A model generated the notes under the pieces. That model was not told the DNA's origin and ran no database searches. It saw only the letters and a program-made list of their open reading frames with translations. Below are positions 25,959-33,795 of a stretch of 39,896 nucleotides of DNA, piece by piece. The stretch comes from Rhodospirillaceae bacterium (GTDB lineage: Bacteria > Pseudomonadota > Alphaproteobacteria > Rhodospirillales > JABHCV01), in contig JABHGV010000044.1 in NCBI GenBank assembly GCA_018671895.1, positions 1 through 39,896 on the forward strand. Reading direction: 5' to 3'. Numbering within the stretch: the stretch's first letter is position 1; every line of letters begins with the position of its first letter. The position numbers were made by a program, and so were the translations under genes.

Positions 25959-26978
25959 ATGAGCGATACCATTCAAAAGATCGGTGTTATCGGAGCCGGG
26001 GCCTGGGGCACCGCGCTGGCGGCAACCGCGCGACGATGCGGTCGTGATGTCGTTATTCATGCCCACGAAGCCGATGTCGCCAACACCATCAACGAAACCC
26101 ACATCAACGAAGCGTTCCTGCCGGGTGTCGATCTGGACCCCGAAATCCGGGCGACCACAGATCTGGCCGAGGCGTGTGACTGCGATGCTGTATTTCTGGT
26201 CATGCCGGCGCAGTTCCTGCGTGCCATGACGACAGATATGTCCGGCCTATGGAAGTCAGGAACCCCCGCCGTCATCTGTTGCAAGGGCATTGAGCAGGAA
26301 ACCGCCCTGTTGATGAGCGAAGTCTGTGCCGAGACCTTGGCCGATGTACCGCTGGCCGTTCTGTCTGGCCCGACATTTGCGCGCGAAGTCGCCGACGGCC
26401 TGCCGACCGGCGTCACCCTGGCATGTTCCGATGAAGTTTTAGGGGCGCGGCTGGCCGATGCCATTGGTGATTCACTGTTCCGCGCCTATCGCGCCAAAGA
26501 CATGATCGGCGCCGAACTGGGTGGGTCGGTGAAAAACGTATTGGCCATCGCGTGTGGCATCGTCGAGGGCCGTAAGCTGGGCGACAATGCGCGTGCCGCC
26601 CTGATCACCCGGGGACTTTCGGAAATTACCAAGCTGGCGGCGGCCAAAGGCGGCGAGCCGGAAACATTGATGGGACTGGCCGGTCTTGGCGACCTAACCC
26701 TGACATGTAACGCCATGCAATCGCGCAATTTCTCACTCGGTGTAGCGCTTGGCGAAGGCCGCAGCCTGTCTGATATTCTGGGCGAAAGGACCTCTGTCGC
26801 TGAAGGCGTGCACACGGCCTCGTCAGTAACTCAATTGGCCAAACGCCTGAATGTCGATGCGCCGATTTGCGCCGCCATGGATGGCATCCTCAATCACTTC
26901 GTCGATATCGATGCCGCTATCGAAGGCCTGCTGGCGCGTCCCGTCGGCGATGAAGACCCCTTCGGTGACGGTCCTTAA
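25959..26978 (+). CDS. gpsA: Glycerol-3-phosphate dehydrogenase [NAD(P)+]
   Basis: A 339-residue cytosolic enzyme that reduces dihydroxyacetone phosphate to sn-glycerol-3-phosphate for phospholipid synthesis. The nucleotide-binding motif is GVIGAGAWGTALA (about 9-21), the catalytic Lys lies in LGGSVKNVLAIACG, and LMGLAGLGDLTLTC completes the family signature. Length is normal. It lies 117 bases after tsaD and is followed by the YciI gene. Confidence 0.95.
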   Translation: MSDTIQKIGVIGAGAWGTALAATARRCGRDVVIHAHEADVANTINETHINEAFLPGVDLDPEIRATTDLAEACDCDAVFLVMPAQFLRAMTTDMSGLWKSGTPAVICCKGIEQETALLMSEVCAETLADVPLAVLSGPTFAREVADGLPTGVTLACSDEVLGARLADAIGDSLFRAYRAKDMIGAELGGSVKNVLAIACGIVEGRKLGDNARAALITRGLSEITKLAAAKGGEPETLMGLAGLGDLTLTCNAMQSRNFSLGVALGEGRSLSDILGERTSVAEGVHTASSVTQLAKRLNVDAPICAAMDGILNHFVDIDAAIEGLLARPVGDEDPFGDGP

Positions 26979-27006
26979 TATATAATATTCAAGCAGGAGA
27001 CCGCCG

Positions 27007-27294
27007 ATGCTTTTCGTCCTTCATTGCCATGACAAACCAGGCCACGCCCACGTTCGCGCCGAAACCCGTGAAGCCCATCTGGAATATGCCAATGCCCATC
27101 GTTCCAGCATCTATGTTGGCGGCCCGACCCTGAGCGATGATGGCGACGGCATGACCGGCAGCCTGATCATCCTTGATGTCGCAGACAAGGCCGAGGCGGA
27201 AGAATTCGCTACAAACGACCCCTATGGAAAGGCTGGTCTGTTCGAAAGCGTTACCATCCAGGCATGGAAAGAAGTCTTTGCCCCGGAGATCTGA
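27007..27294 (+). CDS. YciI-family protein
   Basis: A 95-residue protein of the YciI fold (ferredoxin-like dimer with a putative His/Asp active site). It begins MLFVLHCHDKPGHAHVR and continues YVGGPTLSDDG, the common family pattern. YciI-like proteins are inferred to be small enzymes or parts of enzymes; the reaction is unknown for most. GGAG precedes the ATG by 9 bases. The stop overlaps the next start by one base (TGATG). Next to gpsA, as often in alphaproteobacteria. Confidence 0.9.
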   Translation: MLFVLHCHDKPGHAHVRAETREAHLEYANAHRSSIYVGGPTLSDDGDGMTGSLIILDVADKAEAEEFATNDPYGKAGLFESVTIQAWKEVFAPEI

Positions 27295-27764
27295 TGGCCA
27301 AGAAAAAAGATAAAAAGGCAAAGAAAGACACGCCCCAGTTCGGCAAAAAGATCGACGGGCATGTCTATGAAAGCCGCAAGAGCGTCTATGGCATCGCCTT
27401 CAACGATTCCGGCCAGATTCTTGTCGCCCGCGCCCGCGGCAAGGTCGTGCTGCCCGGTGGCGGTGTCGAAGGCGGCGAAGGCCGCAAGAAGGCGCTTCGC
27501 CGTGAAGCCCTGGAAGAGACCGGCCACCCAATAGAGATTATCCGCAAGATTGGCCGCGCCAACGAATACAGCATTTCCAGGCGTCGCCGACAGGCCAATA
27601 ACAAGAAGGCAACTTTTTATCTTGTCGAAGCGGGCGAACAGGTGCACCCGCCAATGGATCACGACCACATCCCGGAATGGATGGATGTTGCCAAAGCTAT
27701 GCCCCGATTCAAGAGCGAGTTTTTCCGCTGGGCTGTCGAGCAGGTAATGGAGACGGCGTCGTGA
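27294..27764 (+). CDS. Nudix hydrolase
   Basis: A 156-residue protein with a perfect Nudix box (GX5EX7REUXEEXGU) spanning Gly56 to Gly77, the last part reading REALEETG. Such enzymes cleave nucleoside diphosphates linked to a variety of groups; the core of the protein resembles the diphosphoinositol/diadenosine polyphosphate type rather than 8-oxo-dGTPases, but the substrate is uncertain. The first 20 residues are very lysine-rich (MAKKKDKKAKKD), an unusual basic tail that may bind RNA. The ATG overlaps the YciI stop; the gene is in turn overlapped by the Rieske gene. Confidence 0.9.
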   Translation: MAKKKDKKAKKDTPQFGKKIDGHVYESRKSVYGIAFNDSGQILVARARGKVVLPGGGVEGGEGRKKALRREALEETGHPIEIIRKIGRANEYSISRRRRQANNKKATFYLVEAGEQVHPPMDHDHIPEWMDVAKAMPRFKSEFFRWAVEQVMETAS

Positions 27765-28087
27765 AGCTGTGTGATCTTGACGACGTCGAAGAAGGCTCGT
27801 CGAACGGCTTTTTTCTTGAGCGCGATGGCCGCATGGAAAGTTTCATGGTCATCCGACGCGATGGCGAGGTTTTCGTATACGTCAATTCCTGCCCCCACAT
27901 CGGCGCGCCGCTGGACTTTATGCCCGGTAAATTCCTCAATCCAGACAAGACGCACATCTTGTGTTCGTCCCATGGCGCCCTGTTTCGCATCGAAGACGGG
28001 CTTTGCGTTTCAGGGCCTTGCCCCGATCAAAGCCTGACCCAGGTCAAGGTAGCGGTCCGTGATGGTGGTGTTTACTTGTCCGCTTAG
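27761..28087 (+). CDS. Small Rieske [2Fe-2S] ferredoxin-like protein
   Basis: A 108-residue protein with both Rieske cluster motifs: Cys44-x-His46 (SCPHIG) and Cys68-xx-His71 (CSSHGA). It has no oxygenase or membrane domain, so it resembles the stand-alone Rieske ferredoxins or the NirD-type subunits that pass electrons to oxygenases or reductases. The partner is not in the window. The GTG start overlaps the Nudix stop by four bases (GTGA). The frame upstream of the GTG lies over the Nudix gene and is not used. Confidence 0.88.
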   Translation: MKLCDLDDVEEGSSNGFFLERDGRMESFMVIRRDGEVFVYVNSCPHIGAPLDFMPGKFLNPDKTHILCSSHGALFRIEDGLCVSGPCPDQSLTQVKVAVRDGGVYLSA

Positions 28088-28099
28088 CGGAAAGTCCCC

Positions 28100-28127
28100 T
28101 TGTGTCCTGGCCCATATTTGGGATAAT
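28100..28127 (+). promoter_or_regulatory. Possible promoter for acs
   Basis: TTGTGT (28100-28105), 16 bases and GATAAT (28122-28127) lie 39 bases before the acs ATG, leaving room for the GGGAGAG ribosome site near 28152-28158. Confidence 0.35.
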
Positions 28128-28166
28128 CGCCATTAATTAATAAATCCATCAGGGAGAGAATATATT

Positions 28167-30107
28167 ATGTCGGATAATGATCTGTTTCCGGTCCCCGCTG
28201 CTGTTGCTGAAGCGGCCTGGGCCGATAATGACAAGTACCTTGAAATGTACCAAAACTCGGTTGATGACAGCGAGGGTTTCTGGGGCGAGCAAGGCAAGCG
28301 TATCGATTGGATAAAACCGTATACACAGGTCAAGGACGTCAGTTTTGACGCCCCGGACGTTTCCATTAAATGGTTTTACGACGGCACCCTGAATGCCTCG
28401 GCCAACTGTCTGGACCGGCACCTTGAAAGCCGGGGCGATCAAACCGCCATTATCTGGGAAGGCGACGACCCGGAAGTTTCCAAACACATCACATATAAAG
28501 AACTGCACGCCGACGTTTGCCGGTTTGCCAACGCCATGAAGACGCGTGGCATCAAAAAGGGCGATGTCGTCACCATTTATATGCCAATGGTCCCTGAAGC
28601 TGCCGTCGCCATGCTGGCATGTACGCGTATCGGTGCCATTCATTCCATCGTCTTCGGCGGGTTCTCGCCGGAAGCGCTCGCCGGACGCATTGAAGACTGC
28701 AAATCGAACTGTGTGATTACCGCCGATGAAGGCGTTCGCGGCGGCAAGCCGGTGCCGTTGAAGGTCAACACCGATGCGGCAATAGAAAAGTGCAGCGGCG
28801 TCGACACGGTCTTCGTCGTCACCCGCACCAAGGCCGATATTAACTGGGTCGAGGGTCGTGACGTACGCTTCAACAAAGCCTGTTCGGAAGAGTCTGACCA
28901 GTGCGAGCCCGAAGAAATGAACGCCGAAGACCCGATGTTCATTCTTTATACGTCCGGTTCCACCGGCAAGCCAAAGGGTGTGCTGCATACCACCGGCGGC
29001 TATATGGTCTATGCATCGATGACCCATCAGTACGTCTTTGACTACAAGGACGGCGATGTATACTGGTGCACGGCCGACGTCGGCTGGGTCACTGGGCACA
29101 GCTATATCATCTATGGGCCGTTAGCCAACGGTGCCATTACCTTGATGTTCGAAGGCCTGCCCACATGGCCGGACTCATCGCGCATGTGGCAGGTTTGCGA
29201 CAAGCACGACGTCAATATTTTCTACACCGCTCCGACCGCTATCCGCGCCTTGATGCGTGACGGCGACGAACCGGTGAAAAAGACCTCGCGTAAATCACTC
29301 CGGCTGCTCGGCACGGTTGGCGAGCCGATCAATCCGGAAGCCTGGATGTGGTATTACAATGTGGTTGGCGAAAAGCGCTGCCCCATTGTCGACACATGGT
29401 GGCAGACGGAAACCGGCGGCATCCTGATTACACCGCTGCCCGGTGCAACGGCGTTGAAGCCGGGGTCTGCGACGCGTCCGTTCTTTGGCGTTCAGCCGCA
29501 ACTGGTCGACAACGAAGGCGCACCACTTGAAGGCGCCGCATCGGGCAACCTGTGCATCACCGACAGTTGGCCCGGCCAGATGCGCAGCGTCTATGGCGAT
29601 CACAAACGTTTCGTCGAAACCTATTTCTCTACCTATCCCGGCAAATATTTCTCCGGTGACGGCTGTCGTCGCGATGAAGATGGGTACTACTGGATCACCG
29701 GCCGCGTCGATGACGTGATCAACGTATCCGGTCACCGCATGGGTACGGCCGAGGTCGAAAGTGCACTGGTCGCCCACAAGGATGTGGCCGAAGCCGCGGT
29801 CGTTGGTGCACCCCACGAAATCAAGGGTCAGGGCATTTATGCATATGTCACCCTGAATGCCGGCGTCGATTCCAATGATGACTTAAAGAAGGAACTGGTG
29901 AAGTGGGTCAGGAAAGAGATCGGTCCGATCGCTTCGCCTGACTGGCTGCAATGGGCGCCGGGATTGCCGAAGACTCGGTCTGGTAAAATCATGCGCCGTA
30001 TTTTGCGCAAGATCGGCGAGAACGATTATTCGAATCTGGGCGACATTTCGACCCTGGCTGACCCCGGCGTTGTTGAGGATCTGATTGAGAACCGGCAAAA
30101 TAAATAA
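28167..30107 (+). CDS. acs: Acetyl-CoA synthetase (AMP-forming)
   Basis: A 646-residue ANL-superfamily ligase that activates acetate with ATP and CoA. P-loop [11 protein letters not shown] begins near residue 261; [11 protein letters not shown] is the acetate-site signature; the catalytic lysine near 607 is in RSGKIMRR, the position known in other bacteria to be shut off by acetylation. The second ANL ligase of the window (aacS at 2.4-4.4 kb) is related but distinct. The start follows a GGGAGAG ribosome site. The R3 repeat element begins 16 bases after the stop. Confidence 0.96.
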   Translation: MSDNDLFPVPAAVAEAAWADNDKYLEMYQNSVDDSEGFWGEQGKRIDWIKPYTQVKDVSFDAPDVSIKWFYDGTLNASANCLDRHLESRGDQTAIIWEGDDPEVSKHITYKELHADVCRFANAMKTRGIKKGDVVTIYMPMVPEAAVAMLACTRIGAIHSIVFGGFSPEALAGRIEDCKSNCVITADEGVRGGKPVPLKVNTDAAIEKCSGVDTVFVVTRTKADINWVEGRDVRFNKACSEESDQCEPEEMNAEDPMFILYTSGSTGKPKGVLHTTGGYMVYASMTHQYVFDYKDGDVYWCTADVGWVTGHSYIIYGPLANGAITLMFEGLPTWPDSSRMWQVCDKHDVNIFYTAPTAIRALMRDGDEPVKKTSRKSLRLLGTVGEPINPEAWMWYYNVVGEKRCPIVDTWWQTETGGILITPLPGATALKPGSATRPFFGVQPQLVDNEGAPLEGAASGNLCITDSWPGQMRSVYGDHKRFVETYFSTYPGKYFSGDGCRRDEDGYYWITGRVDDVINVSGHRMGTAEVESALVAHKDVAEAAVVGAPHEIKGQGIYAYVTLNAGVDSNDDLKKELVKWVRKEIGPIASPDWLQWAPGLPKTRSGKIMRRILRKIGENDYSNLGDISTLADPGVVEDLIENRQNK

Positions 30108-30172
30108 TTTTGTCGGTTGTTCTGCCCCTCAGTCGCCGGACGGGGCTCCTCGCCGCTTGGCTTTTTCCTTCA

Positions 30173-30254
30173 CTGGAAGTCAGGTTTTAATTGGCGGCAA
30201 GAGCCGGATTCTTAGGAATTCTGCTCCTGTCGCCAAACTTGTTTTGGCTTCCAG
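30173..30254. repeat. 82-bp centred inverted repeat in R3
   Basis: Arms of 41 bases run from CTGGAAGTCAGG to CTTCCAG with no gaps. By eye, 27 of 41 positions pair as Watson-Crick and six more as G.U in a plus-strand RNA. Six consecutive bases near the outer third do not pair, plus two single mismatches. The right arm is itself a copy of the sequence at 33670-33691 in reverse. Confidence 0.75.
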
Positions 30255-30308
30255 AAGCATCGCCGCCAAAGGCGCGCTAAAAAAAGGGTTTATCTTTTTT
30301 ATATCCTG

Positions 30309-30334
30309 GATTCCCGCCTGCGCGGGAATGACGG
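30309..30334. repeat. REP-like palindrome
   Basis: ATTCCCGC-CTGC-GCGGGAAT (30310-30329) followed by GACGG. This motif, or one very like it, is common as a dispersed repeat in several proteobacteria (for example the dRS3-type repeats of Neisseria share the ATTCCC/GGGAAT ends). It is in the middle of R3 and may be a later insertion. Confidence 0.6.
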
Positions 30335-30413
30335 GTGCAGATGAGATTTGTGTCAAAATTAAAGTCTGGCTTCCAGAGGCCGCGCCACCCGTAGGGTGCG
30401 CCAACCAAAGCCG

Positions 30414-31787
30414 CTAGACGGCCCCTTCAGTTTCACGCACGCGGTCCAGGTTGTTACGGGCGACGTCGGCGGTGCGGGTGCGCCCGTGCTGGGAATAGAC
30501 CTCGGCCGCGCCCTCGAAACAGGCGGCTGCCTCGTGTAATAGCACGGCATTTGCTTCGCGCCGATATATGGCAAAGGTAACGGCACCCAGATTATTTGCC
30601 GTCTGCGCCCATAACAGTGGCGCGACATCGCGGCGGCGGACTTCGAGGGCCTGGCGGAAACACGCCGCAGATTGCTCCAGCGCTTTTGTGCCGGCGACGT
30701 TCTCGCCAATGGTCATCATGGTGACGCCGATTTGATTCATCAGTTCCGACCACGGCCCCGGCATGGTTTGGCGGGTAAAGACCAACAGGGCCCTTTGATA
30801 TGTCTCTGCCGCTTCCTGCAAGCGGGCGATGCGGTCGCCATGATTGGACAGCGCCGCCAAAACATCGCCAAGGTTGATATGGGCCAGCGCCCAGTCATTG
30901 GTGTGTTGCGAGCCAAGAGCCGCGGCGACTCCACGGTAACAATCGGCCGCCCCAAGCAACGGCTCGAGACTGTTGTCGCGCTTGGCCTGCGCTTGCAGGG
31001 CGGCGGCAAGATGGTTTTGCGCCAACGCCCATGGCATCGGTCGAGAGCTGTCGAACTCCGCCGTCAGTCCGGCCCTGTAGGCATTTACCGAACGGTCAAG
31101 AAATGCGCCGTCGTCGCTGAGGCGCCACATGGACGCCATGATATTGCCGATGCTTCCCATCACTGAGGATTGTGATGTTGGCGGCAAGCCTTGCGGTGGC
31201 GTATCCACATAGGCATCCAGTACCCCAACAGACTCTTTCAACATCTCCCTCAGCTTACCTTGCGAGGTCGATTTGCGCGGACCAACGGCGGCAATCGTTG
31301 CAGCAAAAATCAGCTCTTCCAGTTCTTCAGGAAATTCGTAGGGAAGTTCAATGGTATCGCCGATGCCAATACTGCCCGGCTGCTTGACGGTATCGGCGAC
31401 GGCGCACAGCAGCCGCATGTTGAAGTTGGCGTCTTCCGTATCGCCGATATCGCCCCACAGCAGAATATCGGCCTCGGTGCCCGCCAGCCATTTTCGTCCA
31501 GTTTCCGCTGCCGCCAGATACTTCTCGACTAGCGTTCCCCGACCACTGAGGCGCAATGTCTTGTTCAGTTGCTTGACAACGACGGCTGAACGCCGGGACA
31601 AGAACCCGATTATCCGTTCGGACAAGTCGCGACCTCGCGCGCCATCAAACTGACAGACAAGAATTGTCAGCGCCGGTGCTTCGGCCAAGTGGGCAGGAAC
31701 AAAAGCATCAGCATTTTTTATTGTTTCCGGCTGTTTGCCGTCAGGCGGTGTCAGCAACCACCGAAACATGCCGTCCATCATCGCCAT
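30414..31787 (-). CDS. TPR protein with an N-terminal nucleotide-sensing-like domain
   Basis: A 457-residue cytoplasmic protein. The first 140 residues contain LTILVCQFDGARGRDLSERI and EADILLWGDI, resembling the TolB-N-like fold seen before TPRs in alphaproteobacterial regulators and cyclases. From about 190 onward are at least five TPR-like repeats (for example ALAHINLGDVLAAL, ANNLGAVTFAIYR). No catalytic domain is present. The gene follows the secreted nuclease gene by about 94 bases on the same strand and stops at the R3 hairpin. Function unknown; likely a scaffold or sensor. Confidence 0.65.
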   Translation of the reverse strand: MAMMDGMFRWLLTPPDGKQPETIKNADAFVPAHLAEAPALTILVCQFDGARGRDLSERIIGFLSRRSAVVVKQLNKTLRLSGRGTLVEKYLAAAETGRKWLAGTEADILLWGDIGDTEDANFNMRLLCAVADTVKQPGSIGIGDTIELPYEFPEELEELIFAATIAAVGPRKSTSQGKLREMLKESVGVLDAYVDTPPQGLPPTSQSSVMGSIGNIMASMWRLSDDGAFLDRSVNAYRAGLTAEFDSSRPMPWALAQNHLAAALQAQAKRDNSLEPLLGAADCYRGVAAALGSQHTNDWALAHINLGDVLAALSNHGDRIARLQEAAETYQRALLVFTRQTMPGPWSELMNQIGVTMMTIGENVAGTKALEQSAACFRQALEVRRRDVAPLLWAQTANNLGAVTFAIYRREANAVLLHEAAACFEGAAEVYSQHGRTRTADVARNNLDRVRETEGAV

Positions 31788-31881
31788 TTAAGTTCACTCT
31801 TCGGTTATTCGTGATTTCAATATACCGGAGAAGGATTTTGGCGCACTTGAACAAAACGGGCAAGGGATTCAAGGCGCTGGA

Positions 31882-32355
31882 TCAGCACCATGGCTGGCGG
31901 CGTCCACCATCGTAGGAACGGGCAACCCCGGCCGCGATCAGGGCATGGGAATAATCAACGCCATTCGGGCTTTTTATACGGGCAACGACGCGGCCGGCAA
32001 ATTTTCCGTATTCGATATCAAACAGCTGGACTTCGTCATTTGTCGTGCCATTCACCGTCTTGCCCAGACCGATAACGAAATCCCGTGCCGCAAGGGCAAG
32101 CAATGATTCATCCTGGCATTTTCCCCTCAGTTCAGGCGTGTCGATGCCCTGCAGACGGACTTTGGTCTCGACTTCCTGATCAAGCCAGATTCGAGCCCGG
32201 ACAACCACCGTATCGCCGTCAACAACCCGAATGATCCGCGCTGGCACCGGCCCCGGAATGGTGTTTCCGACACGTTCCGCCGACGACGGCAGCCCGACGA
32301 ACAGGCCTGCCAGCGCCAACAAAGGCCACAGATAATATGACTGGCGTGCGCGCAT
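31882..32355 (-). CDS. Secreted thermonuclease (SNase) family protein
   Basis: A 157-residue protein with an N-terminal signal or anchor helix (YYLWPLLALAGLFVGLPSSA) and one staphylococcal-nuclease-like domain. VVDGDTVVV is the first strand and calcium loop, VRLQGIDTPELRGKC holds one catalytic Arg, and KFAGRVVARI holds the other. It likely degrades DNA/RNA outside the cytoplasm or in the periplasm. The ATG at 32355 has AAAGGA eight bases upstream and is preferred to the ATG at 32382. Confidence 0.85.
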   Translation of the reverse strand: MRARQSYYLWPLLALAGLFVGLPSSAERVGNTIPGPVPARIIRVVDGDTVVVRARIWLDQEVETKVRLQGIDTPELRGKCQDESLLALAARDFVIGLGKTVNGTTNDEVQLFDIEYGKFAGRVVARIKSPNGVDYSHALIAAGVARSYDGGRRQPWC

Positions 32356-32402
32356 CCGTGTCGATCCTTTGGACAATAACATGTGTTAACGTCGGCACTA
32401 TA

Positions 32403-32419
32403 CAATCATCGATTGATTG
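32403..32419. repeat. Inverted repeat in the divergent region before legB
   Basis: CAATCA-TCGAT-TGATTG is a perfect 6-bp inverted repeat in the 243-base gap between the divergent nuclease and dehydratase genes. It could be an operator. No clear promoter boxes are seen around it. Confidence 0.35.
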
Positions 32420-32598
32420 CCTGTGCTTATAACACCCATAGGTATTGAAATGGAAGTACAAATGTTCTTTTTTTGTTCTTAAGTTGCCGTCGCCCCAGGC
32501 AGAAGGGCCGCAACGTCGGCGGTGGTGTTCGCCTTATTGTCTCGGCACGGCAAAACCCCGTACACTCCGAACCATCGAACATGAATGAAAGGAACGGC

Positions 32599-33600
32599 AT
32601 GTCTTGGGAAAAGCGCAAGGTTCTGGTAACCGGTGCTGATGGCTTCATCGGCTCGCACTTGGCTGAGCATCTGGCGCGTGCAGGGGCCGACGTTACGGCG
32701 CTGGCGCTTTACAACGCCTTCGACAGTCACGGCTGGCTTGACGACATTGCACCGGATGAGCGCCAGTCCATTAACCTTGTGCGCGGAGACATCCGCGATC
32801 CTCACCAGATGAACGCGCTCATGGATGGCGTCGACACCGTGTTCCACCTCGCCGCCCTGATCGCCATTCCGTTTTCCTATGACGCACCAGGCAGTTACGT
32901 CGAGACCAACGTCAAGGGCACCGTCAACATTCTGGCAGCCAGCCGCAGTGCCGGGGTCAGGCGCGTCGTCAACACCTCGACCAGCGAAGTATATGGCAGC
33001 GCCCAATTCACGCCGATCACCGAAGACCATCCACTGGTCGGACAATCGCCTTATTCAGCATCAAAAATTGCTGCCGACATGATGGCAGATTCCTTTTACC
33101 GGTCGTTCGAGCTACCGGTGGTGACGCTCAGGCCGTTTAACACCTATGGCCCACGCCAGGGCGAAAGGGCCGTCATCAGCACCATTATCCGACAAATTCT
33201 GGACGATTCATGTAGCGAGATCAGGCTCGGCGATCTGACGCCTGAGCGCGACTTCAATTTTGTCACAGACACCGTGCGCTCGTTCATACTGGCCGCCGAC
33301 CTGGGCGACGAACATCTGGGGCAGGCCTTTAATTCTGGCAGTGGTCGCATGGTTTCCATTGCCCAGTTGCTCGACCTGCTGCGGGATATTTCCGGTTCCG
33401 ACAAGCCTGTGGTCACGGAAGATGCGCGCAAGCGCCCCGAAAAAAGCGAAGTGATGGCGTTGATGGCAGACGCAGGCCGCTTTAACGAAGCCAGTGGCTG
33501 GTCACAAGAAATCGGGCTGGAAGAGGGACTGAAACAAACGCTGGAATGGTGGCGTGGACGCATGGACCGCATCCGTCCGGATGCGAGTTACATGGTTTAA
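32599..33600 (+). CDS. NAD-dependent sugar-nucleotide 4,6-dehydratase (LegB-like)
   Basis: A 333-residue extended SDR enzyme. The NAD motif is TGADGFIGSHLAEHL (from residue 11) and the catalytic pair is Tyr152-xxx-Lys156 (SPYSASKIAAD). The run FHLAALIAIPFSYDAPGSYVETN matches LegB, the UDP-GlcNAc 4,6-dehydratase of legionaminic acid synthesis used in flagellin and surface glycans, better than GDP-mannose or dTDP-glucose dehydratases. No other leg genes are visible, so the precise substrate is open. The ATG at 32599 has AAAGGA upstream and starts at the Rossmann fold; the frame before it is GC-rich and not protein-like. Confidence 0.85.
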   Translation: MSWEKRKVLVTGADGFIGSHLAEHLARAGADVTALALYNAFDSHGWLDDIAPDERQSINLVRGDIRDPHQMNALMDGVDTVFHLAALIAIPFSYDAPGSYVETNVKGTVNILAASRSAGVRRVVNTSTSEVYGSAQFTPITEDHPLVGQSPYSASKIAADMMADSFYRSFELPVVTLRPFNTYGPRQGERAVISTIIRQILDDSCSEIRLGDLTPERDFNFVTDTVRSFILAADLGDEHLGQAFNSGSGRMVSIAQLLDLLRDISGSDKPVVTEDARKRPEKSEVMALMADAGRFNEASGWSQEIGLEEGLKQTLEWWRGRMDRIRPDASYMV

Positions 33601-33619
33601 AACCATATAGCTTTTTTGC

Positions 33620-33780
33620 TGCCCCTCAGTCGCCGGGCGGGGCTCCTCGCCCCTTGGCTTTCTGGGCTTCTGGAAGTCAAAACAAGTTTGGTGGTAAGAA
33701 CTTGAATTTTGAAAGCCTGATGGCTGCCGCAAATTAAAACCTGGCTTCCAGAGAATGCGCCGCCCGTAGGGCGCGCTTAA
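33620..33780. repeat. Composite dispersed repeat, copy R4
   Basis: Fills the gap between legB and the convergent O-antigen ligase gene. Left unit 33620-33661 differs from R3 at only about two places over 42 bases. Then comes CTGGAAGTCAAAACAAG (33670 onward) and, at 33744-33750, its inverted partner CTTCCAG. The right end has the bulged hairpin GCG-C-CGCCC-GTA-GGGCG-CGC (33757-33776). The central inverted repeat of R3 is missing or diverged. Confidence 0.8.
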
Positions 33781-33795
33781 AGAATGTCGATTGCA

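Larger units (their letters stand above)
30123..30413. repeat. Composite dispersed repeat, copy R3 (longest)
   Basis: The whole gap between acs and the convergent TPR gene. In order: a 42-bp left unit starting TGCCCCTCAGTCGCCGG (30123-30164; nearly the same at 33620-33661); an 82-bp centred inverted repeat (30173-30254); a GC-rich spacer; a REP-like palindrome (30310-30329); and the right unit CTTCCAGAGG with a 20-nt bulged hairpin (30382-30401). No coding frame of note. Shared parts occur at 4.4, 25.8 and 33.6 kb. Confidence 0.8.
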
